Assembly: GCA_017524615.1 (NCBI GenBank)
Contig: JAFXVJ010000050.1
Location: 25,133-89,132, forward strand
DNA: 64,000 nucleotides
Origin: Clostridia bacterium
GTDB taxonomy: Bacteria > Bacillota > Clostridia > Christensenellales > Aristaeellaceae
Direction of reading: 5' to 3'
Under the pieces are notes generated by a model. It saw nothing but the letters and a program-made list of their open reading frames with translations, searched no databases and was not told where the DNA came from. Below, piece by piece: positions 18,646 through 25,186 of the stretch. The number at the start of each line of letters is the position of its first letter. The stretch's first letter is position 1. Position numbers and translations under genes: made by a program.

Positions 18646-19589
18646 TGCAGAGCACCATTAAAACCATTGCCCGGGCCCACGACCCGGCCCTGTTTACCCG
18701 GGCGGATTTCGACCAGGCGGAAAGCGAAAGGATCGGCGTGTCCAATTATTCCTACTGGCGCTCCACCCTGCGTACCTTTTTCCGCTCCAAGCTGGTGATC
18801 CTGCTGGTGGCGCTGATGGCGGCCATCCTGCTCATGAGCTTTCTGTATCCCATGATTTCCAGGATCGACCCCACCAAGGTGTCCACCAGGTCCCGCAACT
18901 GGAACCTGCGCCCCTCCTGGGAGCATCCCTTCGGCACGGATACCCTGGGCAGGGACATTTTCGCCCGGGCCTGGTACGGCTGCCGCAATTCCTTCCTGCT
19001 GGCCTTCTGCATCGCCCTGTCGGACGTGGGCATCGGCATGATCGCCGGCGCCGTGTGGGGCTATAACCGGAAGCTGGACCCCTTCATGATCGAATTGTAC
19101 AACATCATGACCAACATCCCCTCCACCGTTTATCTGGTGCTGCTTGCCTATATCATGAACACCAGCTACCTGACCCTGTTCATTTCCATGGCTTCCCGCG
19201 GCTGGATCGTGGAGGCGCGGTTTTTCCGCAACCGCATCCTGTCCATCCGGGACGCGGAATACAACATCGCTTCCCGGTGCCTGGGCACGCCCATGCTCCG
19301 CATCGCCACCAGGAACATCATTCCCCAGATCATCAGCCTGATCATCATGGAAGCGGCCCTGTGCATCCCCTATTCCATCGGCTCCGAGGTATTCCTGGGA
19401 TTCGTGGGGGTGGGCATGCCCGTGGACGCCATTACCCTGGGCAATATGGTCAACCAGGGCCGGGCGTCCTTTACCCTGCATCCCTATCAGATGCTGCTGC
19501 CCACGGCGGTGCTGTGCCTGATCACCGTGGCCTTTTACATCATCGGCAACCGCTTCGCCGACGCGTCCGACCCCAGGAATCATCTGTAA
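18642..19589 (+). CDS. oppC: Oligopeptide ABC transporter permease OppC
   Basis: Second permease, 315 residues. A cytoplasmic N-terminus precedes TM1 (LVILLVALMAAILLMSFLYP). HPFGTDTLGRDIFARAWYGC is the OppC/DppC hallmark, and the coupling loop reads EYNIASRCLGTPMLRIATRN. Starts ATGATG, overlapping the oppB stop (ATGA), so the two permeases are translationally coupled. Confidence 0.94.
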   Translation: MMQSTIKTIARAHDPALFTRADFDQAESERIGVSNYSYWRSTLRTFFRSKLVILLVALMAAILLMSFLYPMISRIDPTKVSTRSRNWNLRPSWEHPFGTDTLGRDIFARAWYGCRNSFLLAFCIALSDVGIGMIAGAVWGYNRKLDPFMIELYNIMTNIPSTVYLVLLAYIMNTSYLTLFISMASRGWIVEARFFRNRILSIRDAEYNIASRCLGTPMLRIATRNIIPQIISLIIMEAALCIPYSIGSEVFLGFVGVGMPVDAITLGNMVNQGRASFTLHPYQMLLPTAVLCLITVAFYIIGNRFADASDPRNHL

Positions 19590-19604
19590 ACGGAGGATGG
19601 AAGA

Positions 19605-21599
19605 ATGAACGAGCATAAAGGCCCTCTGCTTCTGTCCGCCAAGGACGTGGTGATCAAATTCAACCTCCGGGGCCAGGAGCTGACCGCCATCCGCGGGGCG
19701 TCCCTGGACGTGTACCAGGGGGAAACCGTGGCCATCGTGGGAGAATCCGGGTCCGGGAAATCCGTGTTCACCAAGTCCTTCATCGGCATGCTGGACCAGA
19801 ACGGCCGGGTGGAGAGCGGCTCCCTGCTTTTCCACGGGGAGGACATGACGAAATACAGCGCCGAGGCTCAATGGCTGAAGGTGCGGGGCAAAAAAATCGC
19901 CATGGTGTTTCAGGACCCCATGACCAGCCTGAACCCGGTGCGGGTGATCGGTGAGCAGATCGCCGAGGTGATCATGTGGCATTTCCATAAATCCCATGAC
20001 GAGGCGAAAAAAGAAACCGTGGAGCTGCTGCGAAAGGTGGGCATCGAGGACCCGGAGCAGCGCTACCGCCAGTATCCGGGAGAGTTTTCCGGCGGCATGC
20101 GGCAGCGGGCGGTCATCGCCTGCGCCATCGCCTGCCGGCCGGAGATCCTGATCTGCGACGAGCCCACCACCGCCCTGGACGTGACCGTGCAGGCCCAGGT
20201 GCTGAATCTGATCAAGGATCTCCAGCGGGAAATGAAAATGAGCGTGGTCTTTATCACCCACGATCTGGGCGTGGTGGCCAACGTGGCGGACTGGGTGGCG
20301 GTGATGTACGCGGGGAAGATCATCGAGTATGGGGAAGCGGGGGAGATTTTTCACCAGCCGGAGCACCCCTATACCAAAGCCCTCCTTCGCTCCCTGCCCC
20401 AATTGGGGGTGAAGGGCCACGACCTGTACGCCATTCAGGGCACCCCGCCCAGCCTGTTCAAGGAAATCCGGGGCGACGCCTTCGCCCCCCGGAACATGGA
20501 CGCCATGAAAATCGATTTTGAGGAGGAGCCCCCGGCCTTTTCCGTGTCTCCCACCCATTGGGCGAAAACCTGGCTGCTGGCCCCGGAGGCGGAAGCGTAC
20601 CGGCAGGATCTTGCCCGCCGGGACGCGGAAGCGTCCTCCGCCCAGACCCCCTCCGCGCCTTTTGATTACGGGAAGGCGGAGCCCCTTCTGTCTGTGAAGA
20701 ACCTTTCCGTGCATTTTAAGCTGGGCTCTTCCCGGGTCAAGGCGGTGGACGGCGTTTCTTTCGATATTTATAAAGGGGAGACCCTGTCCCTGGTGGGGGA
20801 ATCCGGCTCCGGAAAAACCACCATCGGCAGGGCCGTGATGAGCATTTACAGCGGCAATGTGGAGGGCGGCATCTATTTCAAGGGCCGGAAGATCAATCAG
20901 AAGCTGAGCAAAAAAGACCGGGGAAAGCTGCGCATGGAAATGCAGATGATCTTCCAGGACCCCATGGCCTCCCTCAACGACCGGGCCAAGGTGGATTACA
21001 TCATTTCCGAGGGCCTGTACAATTTCCATTTGTTTGAGAACGAAGGGGACCGCCTGGCCAAGGTGGAAAAAATGCTCCGGGAAGTGGGGCTGACCAGCGA
21101 TTTCATGACCCGCTTCCCCCATGAGTTTTCCGGCGGGCAGCGGCAGCGCATCGGCATCGCCCGCAGCCTGATCATGAATCCCGATTTCGTGGTGGCGGAC
21201 GAGCCGATCTCCGCCCTGGATGTATCCATCCGCGCCCAGGTGATCAATCTGCTCAACCGGCTCAAGCAGGAAAGGGGCCTCACCTATCTGTTCATCGCCC
21301 ACGATCTGTCCGCCGTCCGCTTTATTTCGGACCGGATCGCCGTCATTTACCGGGGGCGGCTGGTGGAATTGGCGGCCTGCGAGGAGCTGTTTTCCCGGCC
21401 CCTTCATCCCTATACCAAGGCCCTCCTTTCCGCCGCGCCCTATCCGGACCCCGACGTGGAAAAAAACAAGGTGATCCATATCTACCGTCCCGAAGCCGGG
21501 GATGCGGCTACCGCCCGGGAATGGATCGAAGCCTTTCCCTTTCATTTCGTGCTGGCCACCCGGGAAGAAGCGGAGGAGTACCGGCGTGAAAACAACTGA
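19605..21599 (+). CDS. oppDF: Fused OppD-OppF ATPase
   Basis: A single 664-residue chain containing two complete ABC ATPase domains. Domain 1 (about 8-300): Walker A GESGSGKS at 46-53, signature FSGGMRQR, Walker B ILICDEPTTALDV, C-terminal HPYTKALLRSLP peptide-transporter extension. Domain 2 (about 350-640): second GESGSGKT near 398, signature FSGGQRQR, Walker B VVADEPISALDV, HPYTKALLSAAP. A linker of about 50 residues joins them. Separate OppD and OppF subunits are the norm, so the fusion fixes a heterodimeric engine. Ribosome site GGAGG lies before the ATG. Confidence 0.95.
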   Translation: MNEHKGPLLLSAKDVVIKFNLRGQELTAIRGASLDVYQGETVAIVGESGSGKSVFTKSFIGMLDQNGRVESGSLLFHGEDMTKYSAEAQWLKVRGKKIAMVFQDPMTSLNPVRVIGEQIAEVIMWHFHKSHDEAKKETVELLRKVGIEDPEQRYRQYPGEFSGGMRQRAVIACAIACRPEILICDEPTTALDVTVQAQVLNLIKDLQREMKMSVVFITHDLGVVANVADWVAVMYAGKIIEYGEAGEIFHQPEHPYTKALLRSLPQLGVKGHDLYAIQGTPPSLFKEIRGDAFAPRNMDAMKIDFEEEPPAFSVSPTHWAKTWLLAPEAEAYRQDLARRDAEASSAQTPSAPFDYGKAEPLLSVKNLSVHFKLGSSRVKAVDGVSFDIYKGETLSLVGESGSGKTTIGRAVMSIYSGNVEGGIYFKGRKINQKLSKKDRGKLRMEMQMIFQDPMASLNDRAKVDYIISEGLYNFHLFENEGDRLAKVEKMLREVGLTSDFMTRFPHEFSGGQRQRIGIARSLIMNPDFVVADEPISALDVSIRAQVINLLNRLKQERGLTYLFIAHDLSAVRFISDRIAVIYRGRLVELAACEELFSRPLHPYTKALLSAAPYPDPDVEKNKVIHIYRPEAGDAATAREWIEAFPFHFVLATREEAEEYRRENN

Positions 21600-22023
21600 T
21601 CTGTGGAAAAACAAAAAATGGCGGCTGCTGATTTTTCACCGGGCCATGGTGCTTTTTTCCCTGGCCCTGGTTTTCAGCGCTCTGGCCGCGGGGCTGTATC
21701 AAAGCCGGGTGTATTTCTCCTTCGGCGCCTGCGCCGCCGGGGCGCTGCTTTGGGCCAAGGCCTGGCTGGATTTTTGCCGCTGGCGGGACGGAAAGCCCCT
21801 GGAACGGACCCGGGAAAAAACGCCCTATATGCTCCGGGCGCGGAAGAAGAAAACCGTTCATAAGCCGGCGTTTCTCATGAACGCCTCGGATTTTGATGAC
21901 GACCTGACCCCCTGGACCGCCCTGGGCGAGGAAACGCTCCCCCGGCGCGCCCAGGAGCTTTCCTCCGTCCTCGCCTGCGTCTTTGCCGGGGCGGCGGCCT
22001 TGCTTGCGTCCCTGATTCCGTGA
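21586..22023 (+). CDS. Small membrane protein at the end of the opp operon
   Basis: 145 residues starting at a GTG (21586) that overlaps the oppDF stop; GCGGAGGAG lies upstream. Two N-terminal membrane helices (AMVLFSLALVFSALAAGLYQ and FSFGACAAGALLWAKAWL), a basic/acidic middle with PYMLRARKKK and DFDDDLTPW, then a C-terminal helix (ACVFAGAAALLASLI). Not recognised. Its position suggests an accessory role in the transporter. Confidence 0.75.
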   Translation: MKTTDLWKNKKWRLLIFHRAMVLFSLALVFSALAAGLYQSRVYFSFGACAAGALLWAKAWLDFCRWRDGKPLERTREKTPYMLRARKKKTVHKPAFLMNASDFDDDLTPWTALGEETLPRRAQELSSVLACVFAGAAALLASLIP

Positions 22024-22039
22024 TTCTTTGCGCACAAAG

Positions 22040-22351
22040 ATATAAAAGCCTTCCACATCTGAACAGCTTTTCCATATAGCCCTGCTTCATCGTCACAGTT
22101 CTTGCCACTTCGATCGAATCATCCCGAACGCGGCAAAAATCCTTGTAAGCTTTGAAATTGATAGAATAATACCCCGTAAACAGGCCGCGTTGATACAGCA
22201 GAATCCCGGAAAGCGGGAACTCTTTTTTTTTTCGGGGATGGCATCGGCAAATTCATTTACGATCATAACTGCCGGAGGCTTCCCATACGCCGTCCCATAC
22301 GGCGTTCATGTCCCGCAGCGTTTCGGGCGCATAACGAATCTTATAGGTCAT
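22040..22351 (-). pseudogene. Decayed ParE/RelE-type toxin
   Basis: Reading the minus strand from an ATG at 22351 gives MTYKIRYAPETLRDMNAVWD, a ParE/RelE superfamily start, then SYD followed by a stop caused by a frameshift. The match resumes in another frame (NEFADAI) and, after a run of A residues, in a third (EFPLSGILLYQRGLFTGYY, then FCRVRDDSIEVAR). At least two frameshifts make it non-functional. No antitoxin was recognised upstream. The B. subtilis skin also carries a toxin-antitoxin pair, so a remnant here is in keeping. Confidence 0.65.
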
Positions 22352-22643
22352 TTTCTTTCATTCTTCTTCTTTTTCCTCCATGGCATATACTATGGATGCA
22401 TCCTTCATGCAACGGTTTTCCGACAAATTCATCGAAAGTTTTAGGGGCTTATTCCAAGCCCTTCCATCGTTTATCTTCGCAGCGGTCACCCGGAAGGAGA
22501 GGATAGAAAGGGGCTTAAGCCTCACGCAAGTTCCCTCTGAGCGGCACATGATATACATTTTGTCGGAATACCGGGCGCAAACGTGCCAGATATTGGAAGA
22601 AAAGCGGCTTTGATCCGCGTATGACGCGCCGGCGATGGGATAG
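22352..22643. other. Non-coding or decayed sequence at the inner right end of skin
   Basis: Frames on both strands look incoherent; the minus-strand read-through of the sigK N-terminal half (to 22522) has no similarity to sigma factors after the core. A degraded antitoxin partner of the ParE remnant could lie here, but I see no recognisable motif. Confidence 0.4.
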
Positions 22644-22974
22644 CATTTTCAATGCACCGGGCGGCATAGGAGGAAAGCTGCGTGCCGCTGTCCGGCTTGA
22701 AGGTGTTCACGGCCTTCACCAGCCCCAGGGATCCTACCGATACCAAATCGTCGGCTGTAAAGCCGGGCACCGTGTATTTCCTCGCGATATGGGACACCAG
22801 GCGCAGGTTGTGCTCGATCAGTTTTCGCCGGGCGCTGTCGTCGCCGGCCTGCATGGCGGCGATGGTTTTTTGTTCCTCCTCCCGGGTGAGCGGACGGGGA
22901 AATGAACCGCGGCCCGACAGCAGCCCGAAGAAAAACAGTGCGTCCTTGAAAAGCCAATACAAAAACGACAGCAT
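22522..22974 (-). CDS. sigK: RNA polymerase sigma-K factor, N-terminal half of split gene
   Basis: Residues 1-110 (22974-22645) are SigK: hydrophobic pro-sequence MLSFLYWLFKDALFFFGLLS, then the region 2 core with IEHNLRLVSHIARKY, DDLVSVGSLGLVKAVNTF and SYAARCIEN. After the core at 22644-22648 the frame enters skin DNA and continues with 40 unrelated residues to 22522. Perfect ribosome site GGAGGTGA 6 bases upstream; CATAGAAT at 23002-22995 resembles a sigma-E -10 box but no clear -35 is visible. Corresponds to B. subtilis spoIVCB. After excision the product is 233 residues. The hydrophobic N-terminus suggests proteolytic activation (SpoIVFB-type), unlike Clostridioides difficile SigK, which lacks it. 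Confidence 0.93.
   Translation of the reverse strand: MLSFLYWLFKDALFFFGLLSGRGSFPRPLTREEEQKTIAAMQAGDDSARRKLIEHNLRLVSHIARKYTVPGFTADDLVSVGSLGLVKAVNTFKPDSGTQLSSYAARCIENAIPSPARHTRIKAAFLPISGTFAPGIPTKCISCAAQRELA
22637..22656 (-). other. skin attachment site next to sigK N-terminal half
   Basis: On the minus strand TGCATTGA-AAATG-CTATCCC: sigK codons, the core AAATG (22648-22644), then the element arm CTATCCC. The arm is the inverse of GGATAGC at the other end, so the excised circle would carry GGATAGC-AAAT-GCTATCC, a near-perfect palindrome. Confidence 0.85.
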
Positions 22975-23066
22975 CTGAAATCACCTCCGGGCCTATTCTA
23001 TGCGCGCCGGCGGGCGTTCCTGTCAGCCTTCAAAACCGCGTCCGGGGAGCAGTTTCCATTTTTTTG

Positions 23067-23095
23067 TTGACAGATCCCGCCGATGGCGCTATTAT
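23067..23095 (+). promoter_or_regulatory. Promoter of the padR-flavoprotein operon
   Basis: TTGACA (23067-23072), 17-base spacer, TATTAT (23090-23095), just upstream of the PadR ribosome site. The AT-rich stretch ATTCCATAAGTAGAAT directly downstream could be an autoregulatory operator. Confidence 0.75.
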
Positions 23096-23132
23096 ATTCC
23101 ATAAGTAGAATATGAGAGGAGGGGAGAGGCAG

Positions 23133-23723
23133 ATGCTGAAGCACGGCATCCTGGGCCTGATCGGGAACGGGGACAAGACCGGCTACGAGATCATGACCGT
23201 GTTCCGGGACTCGCTGAATCACTTCTGGACGGCCCAGACCAGCCAGATTTACCGGGAACTGCAGATCATGGAGCAGACCGGATGGGTCAGCCAGACGCAC
23301 GTCGCGCAAACGGGCAAGCCGGATAAAAACGTGTTTTCCATCACGCCCGCGGGGCGCGAAGAGCTGCTGCGGTGGCTCCGGGACAGCCATTTGCCTGCCG
23401 GTGTCAAAAATCCGTTTTTAATGAAGGTTTTTTTCATGGGCGAATTGCCCGTGGAGGAAAGCATTGCATTTTTTCAGGCGTTCCGGGACGCCTCCGTTTT
23501 CCCCGATGACGGAAAACGGGTGTCCGCCGCGGCGGATCTGTACCGGCAGACGGTGGATCATCCGGAAAAAGCGGTCTACTGGAAGCTGACCATTGAATTT
23601 GGCCGGATGTATGAAAAAATGCAGCGGGCATGGTGCGAATACTGCATTCAGGAATTGGAAGAGATGCGGCGCAGGAAGAGCGGCACAGAGGAGGGGATAA
23701 AACATGAAAGTGATTTTGCATGA
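23133..23723 (+). CDS. PadR-family transcriptional regulator
   Basis: Winged-helix regulator, 196 residues. Typical N-terminus MLKHGILGLIGNGDKTGYEI followed by FWTAQTSQIYRELQIMEQTGWVS and FSITPAGREELLRWL (wing), then a C-terminal dimerisation helix region as in the Vir-type subfamily. Start at 23133 follows GGAGAGG. Its 3' end overlaps the next flavoprotein gene, so it likely controls this operon and itself. Ligand unknown. Confidence 0.88.
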   Translation: MLKHGILGLIGNGDKTGYEIMTVFRDSLNHFWTAQTSQIYRELQIMEQTGWVSQTHVAQTGKPDKNVFSITPAGREELLRWLRDSHLPAGVKNPFLMKVFFMGELPVEESIAFFQAFRDASVFPDDGKRVSAAADLYRQTVDHPEKAVYWKLTIEFGRMYEKMQRAWCEYCIQELEEMRRRKSGTEEGIKHESDFA

Positions 23724-24192
23724 TCTGGACAGCGGGTATGACGGGCTGATCGCGTCCCGGTGCGACCGTGTGATCGCCGCGGACGGGAAATACGCGCCCT
23801 GTCAGGGCTGCTTCGGCTGCTGGACCAAGCATCCGGCGGAATGCTTTATGAAGGACGCGCTGCGGCAGGTCTGCCGCGTCATCGGGCAGGCGGACGAACT
23901 GGTGATCGTGACGAAGAATCTGTACGGCGGGTACAGCGCGGCCGTCAAAAACGTGCTGGATCGCTCCATTGGAACGTCCACCCCGTTCAGCACCTACCGC
24001 GGGAAACAAATGCACCATACCCTGCGCTACGGCAAGCACGGCTTGTGGAAGGTGATCGTTTACGGTGAAATCACCGACACGGAAAAAGAAGCCTTCCGCT
24101 ATCTGGCGGAACGCAACGCCATCAACGACGGGTTTGAAAAATCCCAGGTGCTTTTCATCGGGGATGCTTCGGAATTGGAGGGATTGCTGTGA
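23704..24192 (+). CDS. Flavodoxin-fold NAD(P)H-dependent oxidoreductase-like protein
   Basis: 162 residues of the flavodoxin-like / NADPH-dependent FMN reductase superfamily. CQGCFGCWTKHPAECFMKD resembles the Cys-rich loop of iron-sulfur flavoproteins, and ADELVIVTKNLYGGYSAAVK is the FMN-contact segment. The N-terminus is shorter than usual and lacks the classical GSPR-type phosphate loop. Starts within the end of padR (GAGGAGG upstream) and overlaps the next gene. Confidence 0.75.
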   Translation: MKVILHDLDSGYDGLIASRCDRVIAADGKYAPCQGCFGCWTKHPAECFMKDALRQVCRVIGQADELVIVTKNLYGGYSAAVKNVLDRSIGTSTPFSTYRGKQMHHTLRYGKHGLWKVIVYGEITDTEKEAFRYLAERNAINDGFEKSQVLFIGDASELEGLL

Positions 24193-24935
24193 AAACGGTA
24201 TTCATCAACTGCAGCCCGAAAAAGCGGTTCTGCGCCTCCGCGTATTTCCTTTTCCTGCAGCGGCTGTTCGTGGGCGGGGAAAAGGTGACGGAAAAGCTGC
24301 GCACGCCGGCGGATAATGACCGCATCCTGGGGAAGCTTCAGGGCGCGAACGCCGTGGTGTTCGGCCTGCCGCTGTATGTGGACGGCATCCCCTCCCACGT
24401 GCTCCGCTTCATGGAGCGGATGGAGACGTACTGCAAAGAAAACGGCCTGCGCATGAGTGTCTACGTCATTGCCAACAACGGCTTTATCGAGGGAAAACAA
24501 AACGAGCCGCTGATGCGGACTTTTGAGAATTTCTGCGCGCGTTCCGGGCTTTCCTGGGGCGGCGGGGTCGGGATCGGCGGCGGCGTGATGCTGAATGTGA
24601 CGCGGGTCCTGTTCGTGGTGCAGGTCGGCTTGCTGCTGCTGAACACCGCGCTCAGCGCCGTCCATACGGGCAATTTCTTTCCCGTGGACGCATGGATCAG
24701 CTTTGGAAAAAGCACGGCGATTCTGCTGTACTTCAATCTGGGCGTGCTGTTTTATCTCATCCGCATGGGCCGCTTCATCCGGAAGGGAACGCCCTGCGGC
24801 AAGAAATACACCCGCATCCTGATTCCCTCTTTCATTTTTATCCTCTTCGCGGATATCTTTTTTATCGTGCTTTCCGTGTTTGAAGGCGGCATTTTCCGGG
24901 GATGGCTGGCGAAAAAGAAGGTCGAAGAAAGATAA
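24189..24935 (+). CDS. Flavodoxin-like protein fused to membrane helices
   Basis: 248 residues beginning at GTG 24189. The N-terminal half is flavodoxin-like (VFINCSPKKRFCASAYFLF, ANAVVFGLPLYVDGIPSHVL, YVIANNGFIEGKQ). From about residue 135 there are three membrane helices (LFVVQVGLLLLNTALSAV, AILLYFNLGVLFYLIRM, LIPSFIFILFADIFFIVLSV), ending in a basic tail. The combination suggests a membrane-tethered flavoprotein working with the preceding soluble partner; substrate unknown. Confidence 0.72.
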   Translation: MKTVFINCSPKKRFCASAYFLFLQRLFVGGEKVTEKLRTPADNDRILGKLQGANAVVFGLPLYVDGIPSHVLRFMERMETYCKENGLRMSVYVIANNGFIEGKQNEPLMRTFENFCARSGLSWGGGVGIGGGVMLNVTRVLFVVQVGLLLLNTALSAVHTGNFFPVDAWISFGKSTAILLYFNLGVLFYLIRMGRFIRKGTPCGKKYTRILIPSFIFILFADIFFIVLSVFEGGIFRGWLAKKKVEER

Positions 24936-25120
24936 CGAAGGGATCGCGCGATGCCTGGGATCGGGTTTCCGGCGCGGAACGAAAGGATGGTTTCATTGCA
25001 TCGACGCATCCATGCGCCGGAAAAGCGTCTTTGATCCCCTGCGCCCGCCAGGCTGTCTGGCGGGCAGCTGACTTTTTGGGCCCCGCGCCATTTCTTTTTG
25101 CATGACCGGAAAGCTCTGCC

Positions 25121-25149
25121 TTGAAAGGCCGAGCAGTTTGCGATACAAT
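25121..25149 (+). promoter_or_regulatory. Promoter of addA
   Basis: TTGAAA (25121-25126), 17-base spacer, TACAAT (25144-25149). The rest of 24936-25186 shows no gene. Confidence 0.7.
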
Positions 25150-25186
25150 AGAAGCATACCAAGCGATCATTTTCGGAGGACAGATT

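Larger units (their letters stand above)
10272..22648 (-). mobile_element. skin: skin element: sigK-intervening DNA, 12,372 bp
   Basis: The two halves of sigK lie in the same orientation at its ends. Both junctions share the core CATTT (plus strand; 10272-10276 and 22644-22648). Recombining at this core gives ...ATT GAA AAT GAA ATC CTG ATG CTG..., i.e. CIENEILML, exactly the motif interrupted by the B. subtilis skin element. Cargo: a serine recombinase at one end, an AlkX-type glycosylase, a lysine-riboswitch Opp operon and toxin remnants. Cargo base and codon use resembles the host, so the element appears long resident. Skin elements are excised in the mother cell only, leaving the spore genome intact. 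Confidence 0.93.

Noticed and set aside
18471-21614. 1047-codon minus-strand frame
   Set aside because: Antisense of oppC and oppDF.
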